A DNA stretch of 64,000 bases from an uncultured Pseudomonadota bacterium. GTDB taxonomy: Bacteria; Myxococcota_A; Bradymonadia; Bradymonadales; Bradymonadaceae. Made by a program: the position numbers and the translations under genes. Location of the stretch: assembly GCA_950059285.1 (NCBI GenBank), contig CATLTV010000002.1, positions 1-64,000 on the forward strand, read 5' to 3'. Below are positions 35,026-44,277 of the stretch, one piece after another (the stretch's first letter is position 1; each line of letters opens with the position of its first letter). The notes beneath the pieces are model-generated. The model did no database searches. It saw only the letters and a list, made by a program, of their open reading frames with translations, and was not told the DNA's origin.

Positions 35026-38000
35026 ATGGCGATTTCAACTACACGCTGGATACCACGAGATGGCATCAAGCCGCTGCGTATGGCAGTTATCAACCGTGGA
35101 GAGAGCGCAGTCAGGTTCATGCGAACGGCCCGTGTCTGGAGCCGTCGTCATGATCGACCCATTGAGTTGATCGCGTTCTACACAGAGCCCGATGCAAAAG
35201 CCCCATTTGTTCAGATGGCAGACCGCGCCATTTATCTTGGCGACCCCTTTATGGTCGACGCCGAAGGTGTGCGAAAGTCAAGCTACCTTGATGTGGAAGG
35301 TCTGGTGGCGCTCTGTAAAGAGAACGACGTCGACACCGTGTGGCCTGGCTGGGGCTTCCTTGGTGAGAGCCCTGAGCTCTCCGAGGCGTGTAAGCGAGAA
35401 GGCATCACCTTCATCGGTCCTGATGCAGACGTCATGCGTTTGCTTGGTGACAAGGTTCGCTCCAAGGCATTTGCCGAGGAACACAATGTGCCTGTGAGTC
35501 CCTGGTCTGGAAAGGCTATTTCTGATCCTGAAGAAGCACTTCAGGCAGCAGAGCGCATTGGCTTCCCCTTGATTCTCAAAGCTGCCGCAGGTGGTGGTGG
35601 TCGTGGTATCCGACTTGTCCGCGAGCCAGGTGAGATCGAGTCCGCCTTCAGAACCGCGACCGCCGAGGCGCTCGCAGCATTTGGTGATGGCGCCGTCTTC
35701 ATCGAGAAGTTCGTGGAGTCCGCACGTCACGTGGAGGTCCAGATTCTCGCTGACCGTCATGGCACCGTCTGGAGCCTTGGTACACGCGACTGCTCCGTGC
35801 AAAGGCGTCACCAGAAGGTGCTTGAAGAGACACCTGCTCCTGCACTTGACCCCGCCGTGGAAGACGCCATCTGTGCTTCCGCACGTCGTATGGCAAAGGC
35901 ATGTGGTTACCTCGGCGCAGGCACCGCAGAATTCCTCCTCCTCCCCGACAAAAAGACCTTCTATTTCCTTGAGATGAACGCTCGCCTTCAGGTTGAGCAC
36001 ACCATCTCCGAGTGTGTCTTTGGCGTGGACCTTGTGGACGCTCAGATTGACGTTGCTCTTGGGCAGCACCTCCCCGAGGAAGCACCTCAGCGTCGTGGCG
36101 CAGCGATCGAAGCACGTCTGAACGCAGAAGAGCCCGACATGGGCTTTGCCCCTGCGGGTGGTCTTATCCGTACCTTTGATTTCCCTGGTGGACCTGGCAT
36201 CCGTGTGGACGCTGGCTTCCGCGCAGGTGACAGCATCTCTGGCGCGTTTGACTCCAACATTGCCAAGATTATCGCCCAGGGTCGTGACCGCGCCGAGGCG
36301 CTTGCTCGCCTTGAACAGGCTCTTCGCGACACACGCGTTGTCATCGAGGGTGGCCTTACAAACCGCGCCATGATTCTCGAAATCCTCACCGAGGATGACT
36401 TCATCAACGTGACACACACCACCAAGTGGCTCGACACCTATCTTGGTCGTCGTCCACAGTCTGTGGAGCGCCCTTTCCTTGCACAATCGATGATCGCCGC
36501 TGCGTTGTTTGACTTTACAAACCAGCGCGCCGCCGAGCGTCAAGATCTCTTTGCAAATGTTCACGCAGGTAAGCCTCAGCGCCTCAACCCTCCACAACCT
36601 GTCACATACAAGTACCTCGTGGATGGTAACCCTCTTGCAATCACCGTCGGCGAGCTTGAGCCCGACCGCTTGCAGGTCCACTGCGATGACTTTGAGACTA
36701 TCTGCATCGTGGAAGACATCACCGAAGGTTCCGTGACCTTCGTGGCAGGCGACAAGCGCTACACCGCACTTGCTGCACAGGGCGCTGGCTGGATTCAGAT
36801 CAATACTCATGATGTCAGCCACCGTTTTGAGCGCATCCCCGATGGTTGCATCATGTCCGACATGGCTGCTGTGATCACACAGGTGTGTGTCGAGCCAGGC
36901 CAGATCGTGCACCGTGGTGATCGTCTCCTCACCCTCGAAGTGATGAAGATGGAAATCCATCTCGACGCACCCATGACTGGTATGGTCGATCAAATCCATG
37001 TCACCTCTTCAGTTCAGGTTGGACCTGGCGAGCCATTGCTTGACCTTGCGCCCGTGAGTGAAGCTACGGATGAAGCTGACCCGATTGAAGATATCCACAT
37101 CGAATTTGAAGGTGAGCAGAAGCAGGCATCACATGCGCAGATCATCCGTGCTGGTATCCTTGGCTACGATGTCACCGAGCAGCAGCTCAAGACCTCTCTT
37201 GATGCGCTCGCAAAAGATAGCTCCATTCTCTCCATGGATGCGTTGCTTGATGTCATGGAAGCTCTCATCATCCAACATGACCTCTTCCTCGAGGCTCCTT
37301 ACGATGATGGCTTGAACGACGCCCGCGAATCCAGCGCTGCACAAACCATGTGGTTCCTGTTGCATCGTCGTTTTGATTCAAGTCGTTTGAGCGCCGTGGT
37401 CGAAGCTCGTTTGCACACCTTGTGCGCCTTGCATCAGGTGGACGTCGATCATCCTGTCCAGCTTGAAGATGCATTGTTCCGCTTGCTTCAGACACATCTT
37501 CGTGATGCAAAGCGTCAGCACGCATTCTCGGTCTTCCTCGATGACATGCTCTCCATGTGGGAGTCTGGCGAAATGACTCAGGAGCACATCGAGCGTGCGA
37601 TTCCTCAGCTTGATCGCCTTGTGGAAATCTCCACACAAAAAGGTACACACGAGCTGACACTGCGAGCACAACACATTGCGCACCGTTTGCGTGGCTTTGC
37701 TGACCCTGCAAGCGTGGAAAACGTGGAAGAAACCGCAGAAGGTCAAGAGAGCGATACACCATTGCTTGACCTTGCGCTTGAGCACACCGCGACACTCCGT
37801 GAGTTTGAAATCAAGCCTCTGCCTCGCGTTGTGAATCATCACGCACGCTGTGCTCTTGCTGTGGCTCATGAAGATGAGACAGACCGTCGCATCCTCGCCG
37901 TGGGCGCGCTCACCAAGTTTGAGCCTACACAACAGGATGACGGTTCATGGCACTGTCCACATGTCCATGCGCTCCTTCGTGAGAGCATCGATGAGCTCCG

Positions 38001-40011
38001 TCAAACCTTGCTTGACCACCGTCACGAAGGCCCATGGCACTGGAACCGCATCACACTCTTTGTGGCTCCTGAACTGACCGTGGACGCCAAGCAGATGATG
38101 AACGTGTTCAACAGCCTCGACACCAAGGAGATGACATCTCTTGAGCTTGAGAACCTTGTGATCGTGCACCCTCCACGCAGCAACAACGATGGCTGGAAGA
38201 TCGAACTCACACCATCACACGCATGGAATGGCAAGACCACAATTCAACTCAGCGCCATTGATAATGCTGTCATTCAGAACCTCTCCAAGGATGACCAGCG
38301 CATCATCAAGGCACGTCGTCGTCGTCAGCTTACACCAGAGCAACTTGTGTCACTGATGTCTTCCACCACAGAGGCGGGCGTTACAGGTCAGGGTACATTC
38401 ATTGAGTATGACCTCGATGCAGATTACAACCGCGTCAAGGTCGGTCAGGGCCGCCATCCTGGCGAGCGTAGCGCAAACCTGATGATTGGTGTGATGAACC
38501 ATCCTCACGCACGCTTTGACAAGGGCCTTGAGCGCGTTGTCATCGTGGGTGACCTGACACGCACCATGGGCTCGCTCTCCGAGCCCGAGTGTCGCCGTGT
38601 GAATGCAGCCATCGAGCTTGCTGAAGAAAAAGGTCTCCCCGTCGAGTGGATTTCATTCTCCTCTGGCGCCAAGATCTCCTTTGATTCTGGTACAGAGAAC
38701 CTCGACTGGACCGCGCGTACATTGCGCAAAATCATCGAGTTCACTGAAAACGGCGGCACCATTCATGTGCTCGTTGACGGTGCATGCGTCGGTGCTCAGT
38801 CCTACTGGAACGCTGAAGCCACCATGCTCAGTCACTGTAAAGGTGCACTGTTCATGACACCTCGCGGTTACATGATCCTCACAGGTAAGAGAGCGCTTGA
38901 GCACTCTGGCTGTGTCTCTGGTTCAAGCAACGAGGCCATTGGTGGTCTTCCCATCATGGCTCCAAACGGCGAAGCGCAGTACATCGCGCCGAACCTCGCA
39001 GAAGCCTACAACATGTTGCTTCGTCACTACGAAGTGACCTACATCGAGCCAGGCAACGTCTACACCAAAAAGGTCCAGACCAAGGACCCCATCGATCGCG
39101 ACGTCACCAAGCAGCCTTACACAGGTCAGATTGGCGACTTCAAGAAAATTGGTGAGATCTTCTCCAACGACACCAACCCAGGTCGCAAGAAAGCGTTTGA
39201 TATCAGGACGGTGATGACCACCGTACTTGACCAGGACATCAAGCCTCTTGAGCGCTGGAGCGAGGTTGAAGGTGGTGAGTCCGCAGTGGTCTTCCACGGT
39301 CAGCTTGGCGGCCAGCCCGTTTGTATGATTGGTATTGAGTCCATGCAGGTTCAACGTAAAGGTCTGAGCCCCACACACGGTCCATCCTCATGGACAAGTG
39401 GTACGCTCTACCCCGAGTCCTCTCGCAAGGTCTCTCGTGCCATCAACGCTGCTAGCGGTGTCAAGCCCGTCGTCGTGCTCGCCAACCTCTCTGGCTTCGA
39501 TGGCTCCCCCGAGTCATTGCGCAACCGCCAGCTTGAGTTTGGTGCCGAGATTGGTCGCTCCGTGGTTAACTTCGATGGACCGATCATCTTCTGTGTCATC
39601 TCTCGCTACCATGGTGGTGCATACGTGGTCTTCTCACAGGGCCTGAACGAAAGGCTTGAGTCCTACGCTCTTGAAGGCACCTACGCCAGCGTGATTGGTG
39701 GTGGTCCTGCTGCGGCAGTGGTCTTCCCTCGCATGGTCAAGAAGCGCGTGGAGAAAGATCAGCGCATCATCGACGCCAAGCAGAAGCTTGGACTTGGTCA
39801 GCTCACCGAGCTTGACTTTGAACGCGTCCACCGTGCGGTGCACGCCGAGATGCAGAGCCAGGTCGCCAAGGAGTTTGACGAAATCCACACCGTGCAGCGT
39901 GCACGCGACGTGGGCAGCCTCTCTGGCATCATGGACCCCACCAAGCTGCGTCCGTTCCTCTGTGAGCGTACACACCAGGCTGTGGAGTCTTTCCTGAGCA
40001 CACAAAAATAG
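35026..40011 (+). CDS. Single-chain biotin-dependent acyl-CoA carboxylase (BC-BCCP-CT fusion)
   Basis: A 1661-aa fusion of all carboxylase activities. Biotin carboxylase occupies ~15-480 (ATP-grasp AAAGGGGRGIRLV, EMNARLQVEHTISE). The biotin carrier is at ~600-680, with biotinyl Lys641 in EVMKMEI. A ~430-residue central region with no clear family follows. The carboxyltransferase fills ~1110-1650, with a beta half (VLVDGACVGAQSY) and an alpha half (YHGGAYVVFSQGLNERLES ... GGGPAAAVVF). The order BC-BCCP-central-CT resembles eukaryotic acetyl-CoA carboxylase more than the split bacterial enzyme. It would make malonyl-CoA (or another carboxyacyl-CoA) from acyl-CoA, ATP and bicarbonate. AAGGAG lies 7 nt before the ATG. 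Its place right after pfa3 suggests that it supplies extender units to the PUFA synthase, though it seems to have its own promoter and terminator. Substrate choice is not determined by sequence alone. Confidence 0.9.
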   Translation: MAISTTRWIPRDGIKPLRMAVINRGESAVRFMRTARVWSRRHDRPIELIAFYTEPDAKAPFVQMADRAIYLGDPFMVDAEGVRKSSYLDVEGLVALCKENDVDTVWPGWGFLGESPELSEACKREGITFIGPDADVMRLLGDKVRSKAFAEEHNVPVSPWSGKAISDPEEALQAAERIGFPLILKAAAGGGGRGIRLVREPGEIESAFRTATAEALAAFGDGAVFIEKFVESARHVEVQILADRHGTVWSLGTRDCSVQRRHQKVLEETPAPALDPAVEDAICASARRMAKACGYLGAGTAEFLLLPDKKTFYFLEMNARLQVEHTISECVFGVDLVDAQIDVALGQHLPEEAPQRRGAAIEARLNAEEPDMGFAPAGGLIRTFDFPGGPGIRVDAGFRAGDSISGAFDSNIAKIIAQGRDRAEALARLEQALRDTRVVIEGGLTNRAMILEILTEDDFINVTHTTKWLDTYLGRRPQSVERPFLAQSMIAAALFDFTNQRAAERQDLFANVHAGKPQRLNPPQPVTYKYLVDGNPLAITVGELEPDRLQVHCDDFETICIVEDITEGSVTFVAGDKRYTALAAQGAGWIQINTHDVSHRFERIPDGCIMSDMAAVITQVCVEPGQIVHRGDRLLTLEVMKMEIHLDAPMTGMVDQIHVTSSVQVGPGEPLLDLAPVSEATDEADPIEDIHIEFEGEQKQASHAQIIRAGILGYDVTEQQLKTSLDALAKDSSILSMDALLDVMEALIIQHDLFLEAPYDDGLNDARESSAAQTMWFLLHRRFDSSRLSAVVEARLHTLCALHQVDVDHPVQLEDALFRLLQTHLRDAKRQHAFSVFLDDMLSMWESGEMTQEHIERAIPQLDRLVEISTQKGTHELTLRAQHIAHRLRGFADPASVENVEETAEGQESDTPLLDLALEHTATLREFEIKPLPRVVNHHARCALAVAHEDETDRRILAVGALTKFEPTQQDDGSWHCPHVHALLRESIDELRQTLLDHRHEGPWHWNRITLFVAPELTVDAKQMMNVFNSLDTKEMTSLELENLVIVHPPRSNNDGWKIELTPSHAWNGKTTIQLSAIDNAVIQNLSKDDQRIIKARRRRQLTPEQLVSLMSSTTEAGVTGQGTFIEYDLDADYNRVKVGQGRHPGERSANLMIGVMNHPHARFDKGLERVVIVGDLTRTMGSLSEPECRRVNAAIELAEEKGLPVEWISFSSGAKISFDSGTENLDWTARTLRKIIEFTENGGTIHVLVDGACVGAQSYWNAEATMLSHCKGALFMTPRGYMILTGKRALEHSGCVSGSSNEAIGGLPIMAPNGEAQYIAPNLAEAYNMLLRHYEVTYIEPGNVYTKKVQTKDPIDRDVTKQPYTGQIGDFKKIGEIFSNDTNPGRKKAFDIRTVMTTVLDQDIKPLERWSEVEGGESAVVFHGQLGGQPVCMIGIESMQVQRKGLSPTHGPSSWTSGTLYPESSRKVSRAINAASGVKPVVVLANLSGFDGSPESLRNRQLEFGAEIGRSVVNFDGPIIFCVISRYHGGAYVVFSQGLNERLESYALEGTYASVIGGGPAAAVVFPRMVKKRVEKDQRIIDAKQKLGLGQLTELDFERVHRAVHAEMQSQVAKEFDEIHTVQRARDVGSLSGIMDPTKLRPFLCERTHQAVESFLSTQK

Positions 40012-40060
40012 TGTGAGATCTTGAATCATTGCTCGGCGTGAGTCATTTTAGGATCGGTCA

Positions 40061-40128
40061 AGGATCCTGAAGGCGAAGGGGCGGCTCCTTTTCTAGAAAA
40101 GGAGCCGCCCCTTCGCCTTCAGGATCCT
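40061..40128. terminator. 68-bp perfect palindrome after the carboxylase gene
   Basis: Arms of 34 bp (40061-40094 and 40095-40128) match perfectly with no spacer. The centre is TTTTCTAGAAAA, so a hairpin of ~32 bp with a tight loop would form. Confidence 0.82.
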
Positions 40129-40206
40129 GTAAACGCACATGTTATGACGAGTTAGAAGCCTCGCAGGTGCGAATGAAAAGTACTTTTGAATCAAGGAGAT
40201 AAACCC

Positions 40207-40650
40207 ATGATGGACACTGTAATCCTCCCTTTGACAGGAGGCGTCTTGATCGGGCTAGCCAGCGCCATGGTCATGATTTGGAATGGTCGTATTGCAGGCA
40301 TCAGCGGCATTGTGGAGGGAGTTATATCACCCCGCTTTGCCGACGATAAACCTGTCGATTTCATGTGGAAGACATGGTTTCTGGTAGGTCTCATCGTGAT
40401 GGGTGGGATTCTTTTGATCGTGCGCCCGGAGAGCTTTCCAACCACGATGCCACGCTCGACCGTGGCGATTGCCATTGCGGGTTTATTGGTTGGTTTTGGG
40501 ACACGACTTGGGTCAGGGTGCACCAGTGGTCACGGGGTCTGTGGCATGAGCCGTTTTTCGACGCGCTCGATCGTGGCGACGCTGACATTTATGGCCACAG
40601 GAGGAATCACGGTCGCTGTGATTCGACACCTGTTGGGAGGGAGTGTCTAG
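40207..40650 (+). CDS. YeeE/YedE family membrane protein (first of pair)
   Basis: A 147-aa integral membrane protein with about four hydrophobic helices. The family signature GFGTRLGSGCTSGHGVCGMSR holds two conserved cysteines. YeeE/YedE proteins are half-size relatives of sulfur-compound (thiosulfate) transporters and usually occur as pairs. AAGGAGA lies 8 nt before the ATG at 40207; the frame opens earlier at a TTG (40186) without support. The stop is followed by the second half 1 nt later, so the two are co-transcribed and may form a heteromeric channel in the inner membrane. Confidence 0.85.
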   Translation: MMDTVILPLTGGVLIGLASAMVMIWNGRIAGISGIVEGVISPRFADDKPVDFMWKTWFLVGLIVMGGILLIVRPESFPTTMPRSTVAIAIAGLLVGFGTRLGSGCTSGHGVCGMSRFSTRSIVATLTFMATGGITVAVIRHLLGGSV

Positions 40651-40651
40651 G

Positions 40652-41128
40652 ATGTCTACACGAATAAACAACAAGGAGTCGACCAACAAGCAAGCGCAAT
40701 ATGCGGTGTCCTTTGTGGCAGGTCTTATCTTCTCGCTTGGACTTGGGATCAGTGGGATGACCTTACCCGAGAAGGTGATTGGCTTTCTCGATGTGACAGG
40801 AGACTGGGACGGATCGCTTGCGTTTGTCATGGGTGGTGCTGTGGTCGTGTATGCGATCGCCTACCGTATGGTAATCAAAATGGAGCGACCTCGTTATGCG
40901 GTGAAATTTCATATACCCAGACGCAAAGATATTGATGCTCGATTGCTGGTTGGTGCGGGATTGTTTGGCGTGGGTTGGGGGTTAGGAGGATTCTGCCCAG
41001 GACCAGCGCTTGTCAGTTTATCAGCGGGTTTTGCGGGCGTATGGGACATTGTCATTTTTGTTGCATTTATGATGATTGGAATGTGGCTCTTCCGCATTGT
41101 TGATGGTATCCTCTCCAAGACTCCCTGA
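40652..41128 (+). CDS. YeeE/YedE family membrane protein (second of pair)
   Basis: A 158-aa membrane protein with four predicted helices and the motif GFCPGPALVSLSAG, matching the second (DUF6691-like) half of the YeeE/YedE pair. GGAGGGAG precedes the ATG at 40652 by 8 nt; an in-frame GTG at 40643 is less likely. Together with the preceding gene it probably moves a sulfur compound across the inner membrane. No rhodanese or persulfide dioxygenase gene is nearby in this window to narrow the substrate. Confidence 0.85.
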   Translation: MSTRINNKESTNKQAQYAVSFVAGLIFSLGLGISGMTLPEKVIGFLDVTGDWDGSLAFVMGGAVVVYAIAYRMVIKMERPRYAVKFHIPRRKDIDARLLVGAGLFGVGWGLGGFCPGPALVSLSAGFAGVWDIVIFVAFMMIGMWLFRIVDGILSKTP

Positions 41129-41161
41129 GAGTCAGGTCACATCATTTATCGCAGAACTTGT

Positions 41162-41183
41162 GAGGCTCTCTTTTGAGAGCCTC
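41162..41183 (+). terminator. Short hairpin after the YeeE/YedE pair
   Basis: GAGGCTCTC and GAGAGCCTC pair around TTTT, 33 nt after the stop, 20 nt before the next start. Only TTC follows, so it is a weak terminator at best. Confidence 0.55.
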
Positions 41184-41202
41184 TTCACACATTGGAGGCG
41201 TT

Positions 41203-43071
41203 ATGCCCCAACAAAGGTGGCTTGCAGAGCTCCAGCGTTACCACGTCATGGATGCCTCTCGACAGGAGCTTCTGAACGCTCTTGGACTACTTTACAATTA
41301 CATGCCCGGTTGTGCGAAGCTCCTGGATGAAGATGCATTTCTTCTCTCCATGGGTCAGAGAGGCTTTGAGCTCATGGAGGTTGAGGACTTTGAACCGCTG
41401 CGTGGCGTATGCTGGTTGGATGTGTGGAGAGGAAACTACCGCCAGCGTGCAGATCGAGCGTTCAAGGAAGCTAAACAGGGTGGGATTGGAGAGTTTGAGG
41501 GGTATGCCCCCACGACACAGGGGACTCCCAAGTGGTGGCGAGTAACGATCCTGAAGGTCGCCATGTCGGGTAAGCCGTTGTATTTTGCGCTCTCGCAGGA
41601 TATTACCAGTGAACGCGCGCAGCTCTTCTGGGAAGGGGATCACTCACTTGGCAACCAGCAAAGTAGTGAGGGCGGATTTGATGATAAAATCTATTCATTT
41701 CAGATGGATAATGAAGGCATTGTCAACGCGATCACAGAAGATGCCGAACGTAAGCTTCAGCTTCATCAGGGTGATTCCTTCATGGACAGGCTCCTTGCAT
41801 CCACTTATGCAGAGCTTGAACAGGAGCAGGAGGAGCACACACAGATCAAGCGAGATCTTATTCTTGTGCAGCTCCCTGGCAAACCACACATGCACGCCAT
41901 GCTTCATATGCAAGCGGTGCTCTCCATCGAGGGGGAGCACGTGGGCTGGCATGTAGAGCTGACCGATTTGAAGAACAGAGAGAGCCTCAAGCATGAGCTT
42001 GAGCAGCTTTATAACATCACACCAGGCATGGTCTTTGTGCTTGATAAACAGGGGCGTGTCACCAACTGCAACCCTTCTGTGCTCCATGCATTTGACTGCA
42101 CAATGCACGAGCTTCTCAAGAAGTCTTTCAGGGATTTCCTCACTGAAGATAGCGTCAAGACATTGCTTGGTGATGAGCATGTCTACCCCACGGCGGCCAC
42201 AGTACGCGCGCAGTTTAAGCAATGTACGGATCAGGATGACCCTCGCTGGTACATGCTCTCCATCGCCAACGATGAGAACTCACGCTACGTGTACATCTAC
42301 GCCACAGATATCACCGAGCAGAAAGAAGCTGAAGATGCCTTGAACCTGGCCAACAAGTCTCTGACACAACACAATCAGTACCTTGATATGCTGCGCCAGA
42401 TTAGTCATCACAACTTGCAGGAGCCTGTGCGCAAGATCGCGCTCTACAGCGACTTCCTTGTGCAAAATCTCAATGCAGTCAGCGACCACATTGATGAGAG
42501 CAGGCTCAAACGCATCAGGCAGAGCATTCATGCTCTCAGTCGCATTCAAAAAGAGATGCATGTTCAGCTCAAGGCATTGCTGAAGTATGTGGACACCTCC
42601 CAGGATAGCGTCGCCCTCAAACCATGTCCCATGGAGTCAATTTACAAGAGCATCAAGGAGTCTTACCAACTGGAACTCATGGAAGACCCCTTCGAGCTCG
42701 AGTGTCATGCACCTGATGACTTGACGATCGGTTGTGATCAAGATCTCGTGACAAGTATGGTGATGTATATCATTGATAATTCAATGAAATTTAAAAGCAC
42801 GGAGGTGGTTGTTAACGCTGCACCTGATGACTCAGGTCACGTTGTACTCACCATCAGAGACAACGGAATCGGTGTGGAGGAGCGTCACCTGGAACGTATC
42901 ACCATGCCCTTCCAACAACTCGATCAGAAATCTGAGGGTTCGGGGATGGGCCTTGCGCTCGCCAAGAAAATAGCCGAAAATCACGGCGCAACGTTGTCAT
43001 GTCATAGCGCAGGCCCCAATACAGGGCTTGAGGTCAAGATCACGTTTCCTCCCCAAGTTTTGATAGAGTAA
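41203..43071 (+). CDS. PAS domain sensor histidine kinase
   Basis: A 622-aa kinase without an obvious membrane segment, so probably cytoplasmic. The N-terminal ~250 residues contain PAS-like regions; a clear PAS domain lies at ~265-380 (GMVFVLDKQGRVTNCNPSVL ... YIYATDITEQKEAED). The dimerisation/phosphoacceptor helix has His402 in ISHHNLQEPVRKI, and the HATPase domain follows (N box VMYIIDNSMKF, G1 IRDNGIGV, G2 GSGMGLALAKKIAENHG). The ATG at 41203 is chosen because GGAGG lies 4 nt upstream; the frame extends to 41173 without support. No response regulator is adjacent, so this is an orphan kinase. It would sense an intracellular cue. Confidence 0.9.
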   Translation: MPQQRWLAELQRYHVMDASRQELLNALGLLYNYMPGCAKLLDEDAFLLSMGQRGFELMEVEDFEPLRGVCWLDVWRGNYRQRADRAFKEAKQGGIGEFEGYAPTTQGTPKWWRVTILKVAMSGKPLYFALSQDITSERAQLFWEGDHSLGNQQSSEGGFDDKIYSFQMDNEGIVNAITEDAERKLQLHQGDSFMDRLLASTYAELEQEQEEHTQIKRDLILVQLPGKPHMHAMLHMQAVLSIEGEHVGWHVELTDLKNRESLKHELEQLYNITPGMVFVLDKQGRVTNCNPSVLHAFDCTMHELLKKSFRDFLTEDSVKTLLGDEHVYPTAATVRAQFKQCTDQDDPRWYMLSIANDENSRYVYIYATDITEQKEAEDALNLANKSLTQHNQYLDMLRQISHHNLQEPVRKIALYSDFLVQNLNAVSDHIDESRLKRIRQSIHALSRIQKEMHVQLKALLKYVDTSQDSVALKPCPMESIYKSIKESYQLELMEDPFELECHAPDDLTIGCDQDLVTSMVMYIIDNSMKFKSTEVVVNAAPDDSGHVVLTIRDNGIGVEERHLERITMPFQQLDQKSEGSGMGLALAKKIAENHGATLSCHSAGPNTGLEVKITFPPQVLIE

Positions 43072-43094
43072 GTTAACATAATAAAAGGACAGCT

Positions 43095-44261
43095 GTGTTA
43101 AAGAGGTGTCGAATCCTGTTTGTTTTTGGAACGCGTCCCGAGCTCATAAAACTCCAGAGCATCTGGGACGCGCTACAACACTCGCCACTGCATGACCAGG
43201 TGGAAGTCTACTTCACAGGTCAGCACCAGGATCTGGTCGACTATCAACAAGCACGCAAGATCCCCTTCCCTCTTCACCTCCCTAAACAGGGCGTAAAGCG
43301 TGGCCTCTCCCTGAACGCGCTACTCTCTCAATTCCTGCAAGATCTCGACTATCAACTTGAACGATTAAACCCAGAAATTGTTATTATTCAAGGAGATACG
43401 ACGTCTGCCGTCGCAGGTGCCCTGGCGAGCTTTCACCGCCAGATTCCAGTTGCCCATGTGGAAGCAGGCTTGCGCACACCATCTATTCAGGAGCCCTTCC
43501 CCGAGGAGGCAAACCGCCGCCTCATCTCTCAACTTGCAAGCATGCACTTTGCGCCCACCTCGCAGGCAGAACAGAACTTGCTGGATGAAGGGATCTCTCC
43601 GCAAGACATCCTCGTCACTGGCAACACAGGCGTGGATCATATCCTTCAACACACCGACTCTTCAGAAGCTTTAACTACGGCTGATCACGAAGTTATGCGC
43701 AAGCTTGAGGTTGCCATGACGCCCCAAAAGCGCATGGTGCTCATGACGCTGCATCGTCGCGAAAATATGAATCATCTTGAGTCTTTACTCGAGACACTCG
43801 CAGCGCTTGTGACAAAGTACCCACAGTATCATTTTGTCTGGCCGCGCCACCCCAACCCCACGATCATGAAGACCTCCTCCGAGCAACTTGGAGGACACGC
43901 TCAATTTACGTTACTCCCCTTTGTATCACATGCACTGTGCTTGAACCTGTTGCAGCGCGCGGCGCTGGTGATGACAGACTCTGGAGGTTTACAGGAAGAA
44001 GCCATCACATGGGGTAAGCCCTTGCTCGTGATGCGACAGCACACAGATCGTCCCGAAGGATTGACACAAGGTGCGCCCGTGTACATGCCGCAAGAGTGTG
44101 AAGATGTGGAAGGAGGGTTTGTAGCCAACACCATGCAGATACTTGAGCAACTGCTCCAGGAGCTCCCCCCTGCTCAGGAGATATCACGCGATGTGTATGG
44201 TGATGGCACCGCAGGTCAACGCATTGCCAAAGCGCTCGGACGCATGTTGACCTGCGTGTGA
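43095..44261 (+). CDS. wecB: UDP-N-acetylglucosamine 2-epimerase (non-hydrolysing)
   Basis: A 388-aa enzyme that interconverts UDP-GlcNAc and UDP-ManNAc for surface polysaccharide synthesis. The N-terminus has FGTRPELIKL, followed by GDTTSAVAGALA and the family signature HVEAGLRT ... PFPEEANR. The GNTGVD motif and the C-terminal DSGGLQEEA (UDP binding) are also present. Length is close to the family norm (~370-380). GTG is the start, with AAAGGA six nt upstream. It follows the kinase gene by 23 nt and could be read with it, although the two have no obvious functional link. Confidence 0.92.
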   Translation: MLKRCRILFVFGTRPELIKLQSIWDALQHSPLHDQVEVYFTGQHQDLVDYQQARKIPFPLHLPKQGVKRGLSLNALLSQFLQDLDYQLERLNPEIVIIQGDTTSAVAGALASFHRQIPVAHVEAGLRTPSIQEPFPEEANRRLISQLASMHFAPTSQAEQNLLDEGISPQDILVTGNTGVDHILQHTDSSEALTTADHEVMRKLEVAMTPQKRMVLMTLHRRENMNHLESLLETLAALVTKYPQYHFVWPRHPNPTIMKTSSEQLGGHAQFTLLPFVSHALCLNLLQRAALVMTDSGGLQEEAITWGKPLLVMRQHTDRPEGLTQGAPVYMPQECEDVEGGFVANTMQILEQLLQELPPAQEISRDVYGDGTAGQRIAKALGRMLTCV

Positions 44262-44277
44262 GCCGTCAGATGAGCGC

